From positions 1 through 5,245 of the forward strand of contig CAJOFW010000245.1 of the NCBI GenBank assembly GCA_905234005.1: a stretch of DNA of 5,245 nucleotides, in the 5' to 3' direction. This document shows, in pieces, positions 1 to 3,635 of the stretch (the first letter of the stretch is position 1; each line of letters begins with the position of its first letter). Position numbers and translations under genes: made by a program. This DNA is from an uncultured Oscillospiraceae bacterium (GTDB taxonomy: Bacteria; Bacillota; Clostridia; Oscillospirales; Oscillospiraceae). The notes under the pieces were generated by a model, which was not told the DNA's origin, ran no database searches, and was given only the letters and a program-made list of their open reading frames with translations.

Positions 1-295
1 GGACGAGGGCGTGGAGCCGGTCTATCCCGACGCGGACGGACAGGCGGCGGTCATGCGGCTCATCTACGACGGCGTCAAGGCCCGAAGGGTCGATCTCCGG
101 GACGTGCCCCTGCGGCCCGTTCTGGACGGGCTGCGGGAGCGCGGGGCCGAGGTGTGCGTGCTCGCGTGCACGGAGCTTCCGATCGCGTTCGAGGCGCTCG
201 GGCTTGCGGACGGGTGCCTCGATCCGACGCGTGTGCTGGCCCTCGCCGCCGTCCGCGCCTGCGGCGCGCCGGCGGCGGTCGATTCGCCGTGGTAG
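1..295 (+). CDS. Asp/Glu racemase family protein, C-terminal part (5' end outside window)
   Basis: The open frame enters from the left edge (first full codon at base 2) and ends with TAG at 293-295, leaving about 97 C-terminal residues. The hallmark is VCVLACTELPIAF (bases about 152-190): the Cys before Thr-Glu is the second catalytic cysteine of the Asp/Glu racemase superfamily, usually seen as GCTE(L/I). Upstream, the PVYPDADGQAAVMRLIYDGVK stretch matches the family pattern of a proline-rich turn followed by an Asp/Gln-containing helix and 'IYD.VK'. Members interconvert L- and D-amino acids (aspartate, glutamate) by a cofactor-independent two-cysteine mechanism in the cytoplasm. The first catalytic Cys lies outside the window, so activity and substrate cannot be judged; hydantoin racemase or maleate isomerase relatives are less likely given the ACTELP motif. 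A perfect hairpin begins on the base after the stop codon. Confidence 0.85.
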   Translation, partial: DEGVEPVYPDADGQAAVMRLIYDGVKARRVDLRDVPLRPVLDGLRERGAEVCVLACTELPIAFEALGLADGCLDPTRVLALAAVRACGAPAAVDSPW

Positions 296-324
296 CTGTT
301 CAGCACCCGCCGGGTGCTGAACAG
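296..324. repeat. Perfect 14-bp inverted repeat, hairpin after the racemase stop (possible terminator)
   Basis: Left arm CTGTTCAGCACCCG (296-309) and its exact reverse complement CGGGTGCTGAACAG (311-324) flank a single C at 310. It starts immediately after the TAG stop, as expected for a 3' transcript-end hairpin. It lacks a following U-run (next bases are ggttgctcgcgc), so intrinsic termination is not assured. An mRNA 3'-stabilising hairpin or a dispersed intergenic repeat is equally possible. Confidence 0.6.
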
Positions 325-329
325 GGTTG

Positions 330-374
330 CTCGCGCTTATCGCACCCGGCTTTGCCGGGTTTGGTCGGCGCGAG
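330..374. repeat. Compound inverted repeat (nested 7-bp stems)
   Basis: The outer stem is CTCGCGC (330-336) with GCGCGAG (368-374). Nested inside it is ACCCGGC (344-350), loop TTT, GCCGGGT (354-360). The 7-base internal segments on each side do not pair. The inner hairpin resembles a terminator stem but is followed by only TT. Just downstream the 8-mer GGCTCGCC occurs twice (376-383 and 386-393). The structure belongs to a cluster of three adjacent palindromic elements. Confidence 0.55.
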
Positions 375-400
375 AGGCTCGCCCCGGCTCGCCTGAAGGT

Positions 401-434
401 ATTTTTGCCGAAAAGCGCGGTTTCCGGCAAAAAT
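401..434. repeat. Inverted repeat with outward T/A tracts
   Basis: ATTTTTGCCG (401-410) is exactly complementary to CGGCAAAAAT (425-434). Inside, AAA (412-414) pairs with TTT (421-423) after one A/C mismatch, leaving a GCGCGG loop. The T-run lies 5' and the A-run 3' of the GC part on both strands, which is the reverse of an intrinsic terminator. It is therefore better read as a dispersed intergenic palindrome than as a terminator. Confidence 0.55.
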
Positions 435-471
435 GGTTTTGAATCGCAAGCTTAAGCGGGGCGGCGGGGGA

Positions 472-501
472 TTGAATAGCTGCGCGGCGTTTTGATATTA
501 T
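472..501 (+). promoter_or_regulatory. Predicted sigma-A promoter of proC
   Basis: The -35 TTGAAT (472-477) and -10 TATTAT (496-501, one mismatch to TATAAT) are 18 bp apart, in the first AT-rich stretch before proC. Transcription would start near 508 and give a leader of about 100 nt. That leader contains ATGCCG (514-519) complementary to CGGCAT (543-548), a possible weak hairpin. Together with the three palindromes at 296-434, this accounts for the gap between the racemase gene and proC. Confidence 0.55.
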
Positions 502-609
502 ACCATACACAATATGCCGGGGCAACCGGGGAAATGACAAATCGGCATTTTGCGCCGGGGACGGGTATCGCCGCCGGTTCCCGGACAGATATTTTAAGGA
601 GGAATTACC

Positions 610-1416
610 ATGCATCTTCTCGGATTCATCGGCGTCGGGAGCATGGGCGGGGCGCTGGCCCGGGCGGCCTGCGTCTGCACCGATCCCGGACAGATCATTC
701 TTTCAAACCGGTCGCCGGAAAAGGCCGAGGCCCTCGCCCGCGAGCTTGGCTGCGACGCCGGCGCGCCGGACGAGGCGGCGCGGGCGCGGTATATCCTGCT
801 CGGCGTGAAGCCGAAGGATATGGCCGGGTGTCTTAACGCGCTGCGGCCCGTTCTCGAGAGCCGGGACGACCGCTTTGTGCTCGTATCCATGGCCGCGGGG
901 CTTGACACCGCCGCGATCCAGTCGCTGGCCGGGGCCGCGTACCCGGTTGTGCGGCTGTGCCCGAACACGCCGGCGGCGATCGGACGCGGTCTCGTCGCGT
1001 GGTGCGCCCGGGACGCGTCGCCGGACGAGACGGCGGCGCTCTGCGCGGCGATGGCCGGGGCCGGGCTGTGGGACGAGTGCCCGGAGGCGCTGATGGATAC
1101 GGCCAGCGTCCTCGGCGGGTGCACGCCGGCGTTCGCGTATATGTTCATCGAGGCGCTGTCGGACGGGGCCGTCCGCTGCGGGCTTGGCCGCGCCACGGCG
1201 CTGCGCTGGGCGGCGGCGGCGGTCGAGGGCGCGGCGGCGCTCTGCGCACAGGGTCTCGGCGAGGGAAAGCACCCCGGGGCGCTCAAGGACGCGGTCTGCT
1301 CGCCCGGCGGCTCCACGATCGAGGGCGTGCTGTCGCTCGAACGCGGCGGCTTTCGCGGCGCGGCGTCGGACGCCGTCATCGCCGCCTGGGAGAAGACGCG
1401 GCGCATGGGGAAGTGA
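610..1416 (+). CDS. proC: Pyrroline-5-carboxylate reductase (proline biosynthesis)
   Basis: This gene encodes 268 residues, the usual length for ProC. The enzyme reduces 1-pyrroline-5-carboxylate to L-proline with NAD(P)H, the last step of proline synthesis, in the cytoplasm. The N-terminus carries the Rossmann nucleotide-binding motif GFIGVGSMG (residues 5-13). The substrate and cofactor region VRLCPNTPAAIGRG (114-127) follows; the common form is R-x-M-P-N-T-P, and here Cys replaces Met. The C-terminal dimerisation domain holds LGGCTPAFAYMFIEALSDG (168-186) and the family signature LKDAVCSPGGSTIEGV (225-240), where SPGG(S/T)T is diagnostic. The ATG start is fixed by AAGGAGGA at 596-603 with a 6-nt spacer. 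It appears monocistronic, with its own promoter upstream and a new promoter about 130 bp downstream. Codons are rich in GCG, GGG and CGG, unlike the operon at the right end. Confidence 0.95.
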   Translation: MHLLGFIGVGSMGGALARAACVCTDPGQIILSNRSPEKAEALARELGCDAGAPDEAARARYILLGVKPKDMAGCLNALRPVLESRDDRFVLVSMAAGLDTAAIQSLAGAAYPVVRLCPNTPAAIGRGLVAWCARDASPDETAALCAAMAGAGLWDECPEALMDTASVLGGCTPAFAYMFIEALSDGAVRCGLGRATALRWAAAAVEGAAALCAQGLGEGKHPGALKDAVCSPGGSTIEGVLSLERGGFRGAASDAVIAAWEKTRRMGK

Positions 1417-1543
1417 CGGCCTCGCCGCCGCGCTGACGGCGAACCGGACGTCGGAAGCCGCCGCCGGAAGGCGGGGACGGGAATATTTTACCCAATTCGG
1501 GGCGAAATCGCAAAATTTTTTGTAAAAAACCACAAACAATTCT

Positions 1544-1571
1544 TTAACACGCGCCGTATTTGTGCTATGAT
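1544..1571 (+). promoter_or_regulatory. Strong predicted promoter of the 78-aa ORF (extended -10)
   Basis: The -35 TTAACA (1544-1549, one mismatch to TTGACA) and -10 TATGAT (1566-1571, one mismatch) are 16 bp apart, with TGC directly before the -10 giving an extended -10. Runs of A and T at about 1511-1543 could serve as an UP element. Transcription should begin near 1578, leaving a leader of about 60 nt. The AT-rich patch stands out sharply from the surrounding GC-rich DNA. Confidence 0.65.
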
Positions 1572-1623
1572 AGGGTGTGAACAGGTTGTTTGCGGTGTTT
1601 TGCCGTCACATCTCAGGAGGATG

Positions 1624-1631
1624 AGGAGGAG
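1624..1631 (+). promoter_or_regulatory. Ribosome binding site that fixes the start of the 78-aa ORF
   Basis: AGGAGGAG lies 6 nt before ATG 1638. A second AGGAGG at 1615-1620 lies just upstream, but no start codon is suitably placed for it. The in-frame TTG at 1590 has no Shine-Dalgarno sequence, so the longer 94-residue reading is unlikely. Confidence 0.75.
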
Positions 1632-1637
1632 TTACCC

Positions 1638-1874
1638 ATGAACAAGGATCGCGAATTGAACAGGCTTGTCAGAAGCAGCGGCCTGAAGCGTGCCGACCGC
1701 AAGGTGGTCGCGCAGTATTCGGAGTGCATCGACGAGGGCGTCCGCATTGCGGCCCGCACCGTCGCGAAGCGTCTGTTCGCCGCCGGGTGGGGCGACGCGG
1801 AGGTCGGCGCCCTGCTGAACGGTCTGCTCCCGGCGGACGAGCTGACCGAGCTGATCGACGAAGCGAAGGGCTGA
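1638..1874 (+). CDS. Small hypothetical protein, 78 aa
   Basis: I do not recognise this family with confidence. The product is a small, charged, mostly helical-looking soluble protein with no signal peptide, membrane segment or cysteine-rich motif (a single Cys in YSECIDEG). The N-terminal half is basic (NKDRELNRLVRSSGLKRADRK), the middle is amphipathic (VRIAARTVAKRLFAAGW), and the end is acidic (LLPADELTELIDEAKG). The C-terminal 'AKRLFAAGWGDAEVGALLNGLLPADELTEL' layout loosely recalls the helical tail of Rpn/PD-(D/E)XK transposase-like proteins ('aknLL..G.s.eeIa..tgLs.eEi..L'), but the nuclease part is absent, so this is only a resemblance. The ORF is supported by a good promoter, a strong RBS and normal codon use. 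It ends 51 bp before the convergent fchA-like gene. Confidence 0.7.
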   Translation: MNKDRELNRLVRSSGLKRADRKVVAQYSECIDEGVRIAARTVAKRLFAAGWGDAEVGALLNGLLPADELTELIDEAKG

Positions 1875-1925
1875 ACCCTGTCCGGGGCGAAGGGCGCAAA
1901 CCGCTTTTTCGCGGGGAAAGGCCGG

Positions 1926-2549
1926 TCAGCGGCCCGGCCGGTCGTATCCGGCCATGACGGCGGCGTATATCCGGTCGGCCCGGTCGCCGTAGGCGGACGT
2001 CGCCGTCTCGCGGTCGAGCTCATCGGCGTAGTCCCGGCGCTTCATCAGCGCCGTGTTCACCCGCACGTTCACCGCGGCGCCCCGCAGCGCCCCGCCGGCC
2101 AGCGCCGCCGCCGCCGCCGCGTCCGATACCGCGAGCCGGGAGCCTTTTTCCGCGAAGTGCTCGCAAAGCTCGACCGTCTCGCAGCAGAGCTTCAGGATCC
2201 GCAGCGGCGCGTCCGCCGCCCGGCGCAGACACGCCTCGAGGACGTCGTCCCGATCCGGCGCGTCCTTCGGAAGACCGTACGCCCGGCTCAGCGGCAGAAA
2301 CGCCTTCGCGTCCTCGTCCACGAGGGCGAGAAGCCGGCGGCTCAGCTGCGCCGCGTGCTCGGTCAGCTCGATCATCTCGGCCTCCACGTCGGCGTATTTC
2401 TTCCTTCCGATCGTCAGATTCCCGACCATCGCCCCGAGCGCCGCCGCCAGCGCCCCCGTGAGCGCCGACGCGCCGCCGCCTCCGGGCACCGCGTCGCCCG
2501 ACGCCAGCGCCGCCGTGAACGACGTGAGGGTCATATCCCGCATTTCCAT
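1926..2549 (-). CDS. fchA: Formimidoyl-tetrahydrofolate cyclodeaminase family protein
   Basis: This gene encodes 207 residues, the normal size of the free-standing cyclodeaminase/cyclohydrolase domain (the C-terminal half of mammalian FTCD; bacterial FchA). The known reaction converts 5-formimino-THF to 5,10-methenyl-THF and ammonia, feeding one-carbon units from histidine, glycine or purine fermentation into the folate pool. Family features are PGGGGASAL (residues 22-30), MVGNLTIGRKKY (41-52), VDEDAKAF (78-85, with the acidic cluster expected at the active site), and the C-terminal SDAAAAAALAGGALRGAA (142-159) leading into NVRVNTALM. The ATG at 2547-2549 is chosen because AAGGAGA lies 6 nt upstream; an in-frame ATG two codons later and a longer upstream frame lack this. 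Usual partners (ftcD, hutU, folD, fhs) are not in the window. It is divergent from the SDR operon and convergent with the 78-aa ORF. Methenyl-THF cyclohydrolase activity is the main alternative. Confidence 0.87.
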   Translation of the reverse strand: MEMRDMTLTSFTAALASGDAVPGGGGASALTGALAAALGAMVGNLTIGRKKYADVEAEMIELTEHAAQLSRRLLALVDEDAKAFLPLSRAYGLPKDAPDRDDVLEACLRRAADAPLRILKLCCETVELCEHFAEKGSRLAVSDAAAAAALAGGALRGAAVNVRVNTALMKRRDYADELDRETATSAYGDRADRIYAAVMAGYDRPGR

Positions 2550-2555
2550 AAAAAA

Positions 2556-2562
2556 TCTCCTT
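2556..2562 (-). promoter_or_regulatory. Ribosome binding site of the fchA-like gene
   Basis: Read on the minus strand this is AAGGAGA, 6 nt before ATG 2549. It decides this start over the upstream in-frame extension reaching 2663, which crosses the predicted promoter region. Confidence 0.75.
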
Positions 2563-2588
2563 CCCGATTTAGGCAAAGTGTCTAAATC

Positions 2589-2616
2589 ATTCTGCCACGT
2601 TTCTACAACGTGTGAA
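2589..2616 (-). promoter_or_regulatory. Predicted promoter of the fchA-like gene with a dyad in its spacer
   Basis: On the minus strand the -35 is TTCACA (2616-2611, one mismatch to TTGACA) and the -10 is CAGAAT (2594-2589, 4 of 6), with a 16-bp spacer and TGG before the -10. The dyad CACGTT (2596-2601), 5-nt centre, AACGTG (2607-2612) fills the spacer and touches the -35, a placement typical of a repressor site or a MerR-like activator site. The -10 is weak, so the call is tentative. Confidence 0.4.
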
Positions 2617-2622
2617 AATCGC

Positions 2623-2633
2623 TTGTCGAACAA
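2623..2633. promoter_or_regulatory. Operator-like dyad TTGT-CGA-ACAA
   Basis: TTGT and ACAA flank CGA in the middle of the divergent region. It fits the half-site spacing TnGTnnnACnA known for GntR regulators of the FadR/FCD subfamily. It also contains TGTCGAA (2624-2630), identical to the core of a Spo0A box. Either reading is possible on sequence alone. Confidence 0.35.
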
Positions 2634-2649
2634 ATAATTAAATCCGCTT

Positions 2650-2667
2650 GCGGTTGAAAACAACCGC
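2650..2667. repeat. Perfect 7-bp dyad over the -35 of the upstream operon promoter
   Basis: GCGGTTG (2650-2656), AAAA, CAACCGC (2661-2667). The -35 hexamer TTGAAA (2654-2659) lies inside it, so a protein bound here could block the promoter. It lies upstream of the predicted start site, so it would act as DNA rather than as an RNA hairpin in the operon transcript. Confidence 0.5.
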
Positions 2668-2682
2668 GCTTCATGCTAGAAT
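2654..2682 (+). promoter_or_regulatory. Predicted distal promoter P1 of the SDR/AbfD-like operon
   Basis: The -35 TTGAAA (2654-2659) and -10 TAGAAT (2677-2682), each one mismatch from consensus, are separated by exactly 17 bp, and TGC before the -10 makes it extended. Transcription would begin near 2689 and give a leader of about 130 nt. Shortly after the start site lies TTAGC-TT-GCTAA (2696-2707), another small dyad that could be an operator. Confidence 0.6.
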
Positions 2683-2731
2683 AATCGGAGCGCATTTAGC
2701 TTGCTAACCCACTCATGTGAACAATTCCCGC

Positions 2732-2760
2732 TTGTATATTCGCGCGATGTCTGGTATGAT
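2732..2760 (+). promoter_or_regulatory. Predicted proximal promoter P2 of the SDR/AbfD-like operon
   Basis: The -35 TTGTAT (2732-2737) and -10 TATGAT (2755-2760) are 17 bp apart, with TGG before the -10 (extended). The start site would be near 2767, about 50 nt before the SDR gene. The -10 lies inside the perfect palindrome at 2748-2768. Confidence 0.6.
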
Positions 2761-2768
2761 ACCAGACA
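2748..2768. promoter_or_regulatory. Perfect 10+1+10 operator palindrome over the P2 -10 and start site
   Basis: Left arm TGTCTGGTAT (2748-2757), centre G, and its exact reverse complement ATACCAGACA (2759-2768). The core GGTAT...ATACC is a style common among GntR/FadR-family operators. Its position over the -10 and expected +1 implies repression that is lifted by an inducer, plausibly the operon's substrate or a derivative. The regulator gene is not in the window. Confidence 0.75.
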
Positions 2769-2817
2769 GAAGGACAATGCGCAATACCATAACTATATTG
2801 AAGAGAGGTACCGTCCC

Positions 2818-3600
2818 ATGATTCCCAGCTATGATCTGACCGGCAAGGTCGCCATCATCACCGGCTCCACCCGCGGCATCGGCCGCGCCATCGCGGTCGC
2901 GATGGGCAGGCTCGGCGCGTCCGTCGTCATCACCGGCCGCAAGCAGCCCGCGTGCGATCAGGCGGTCGAGGAGCTTGCCGCCGACGGCATCACCGCCCTC
3001 GGCGTCGCCTGCGAGGTGACAAAGGCCGAGGACCGCGAAACGCTCATCGCGAAGACGGTCGAGCGCTTCGGCCGCGTCGACATCCTCGTCAACAACGCCG
3101 GTCTCGGCGGTCAGCCGAAGAAGATGATCGACATGGACGAGCAGTACTTCGACAACTACATCGACGCCGACCTCAAGGGCCTGTACTTCATGAGCCAGCT
3201 CGCCGCCCGGCAGATGAAGGCCCAGGGCCGCGAGGGCGCGGAGAACCCCTACCGCATCATCAACCTCGCCTCCGCCGCCGGCATCAAGGCCCCGATCGGC
3301 GACACCGTCTACGGCTCCTGCAAGGCCGCCGTCGCCCACCTCACCCGCATCATGGCAAACGAGCTTGCCCGCTTCGGCATCCTCTGCAACTCCGTCGCCC
3401 CCGGCTACGTGCTCACCGACATGACGAAGGACGTCATGGCCGACGAGAAGAACGTCGCCGCCGTCACACGCATGATCTCCGTGCGGCGCTATGCCCAGCC
3501 CGAGGAGATCGCCTCCGTCATCGCCTTCCTCGCCTCCGACGCCGCCGGCTATGTCACCGGCGTGCTGATCCCCGTCGACGGCGGCATGACCATCAACTGA
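2818..3600 (+). CDS. Short-chain dehydrogenase/reductase (SDR, classical FabG-like)
   Basis: This gene encodes 260 residues, typical of classical SDRs, which are cytosolic NAD(P)-dependent oxidoreductases of hydroxyl/keto substrates. Visible features are the dinucleotide-binding TGSTRGIG (15-22), VNNAG (91-95), the catalytic Ser152 in NLASAAG, Tyr165 and Lys169 in YGSCK, and the PG turn (195-196) followed by TDM. The C-terminal GYVTGVLIPVDGGMTIN is characteristic. The Asn of the catalytic tetrad, normally in 'N(L/V)KG', is Asp118 here (DADLKG). The position after the second beta strand reads TGRKQ, and the Arg-Lys after Gly would favour NADP(H), though this is uncertain. The ATG at 2818 has AGAGG at 2804-2808 with a 9-nt spacer; the upstream frame back to 2701 crosses promoter P2. 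It is followed 35 bp later by the AbfD-like gene and is probably co-transcribed. The substrate is unknown; reduction of a semialdehyde or oxidation of a hydroxyacyl compound is plausible from the neighbour. Confidence 0.92.
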   Translation: MIPSYDLTGKVAIITGSTRGIGRAIAVAMGRLGASVVITGRKQPACDQAVEELAADGITALGVACEVTKAEDRETLIAKTVERFGRVDILVNNAGLGGQPKKMIDMDEQYFDNYIDADLKGLYFMSQLAARQMKAQGREGAENPYRIINLASAAGIKAPIGDTVYGSCKAAVAHLTRIMANELARFGILCNSVAPGYVLTDMTKDVMADEKNVAAVTRMISVRRYAQPEEIASVIAFLASDAAGYVTGVLIPVDGGMTIN

Positions 3601-3635
3601 CAGCCGCCGGCTGAAAACGGGAGGAAACCACCGCA

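Noticed and set aside
1461..1474. Terminator hairpin after proC (CCGCC-GGAA-GGCGG)
   Set aside because: The 5-bp stem with a GGAA tetraloop is plausible as RNA structure but has no adjacent U-run; the nearest T's are about 10 bp further on.
594..1539. Large minus-strand frames opposite proC
   Set aside because: They have Arg/Ala/Ser/Pro-biased translations with no recognisable domain. proC on the plus strand explains the region fully.
1590..1637. Longer 94-residue version of the small ORF starting at TTG 1590
   Set aside because: No Shine-Dalgarno sequence precedes the TTG, and the purine-rich double RBS would be translated as an E/D-rich tail. ATG 1638 has an ideal RBS.
1898..1925. Possible terminator between the convergent 78-aa ORF and the fchA-like gene (CCGC, loop, GCGG at 1901-1914)
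   Set aside because: The stem is only 4 bp with T's in the loop rather than after the stem. A U-run follows on neither strand beyond TTT, so it cannot be supported as a terminator.
2550..2663. N-terminal extension of the fchA-like gene to 2663 on the minus strand
   Set aside because: The extension crosses predicted promoter elements and is AT-rich noncoding-looking. The family begins near MRDMTL, and the RBS sits before ATG 2549.
2701..2817. N-terminal extension of the SDR gene to TTG 2701
   Set aside because: It would translate through promoter P2 and the 21-bp operator. Classical SDRs begin a few residues before the LTGKVAIITG strand, as with ATG 2818.
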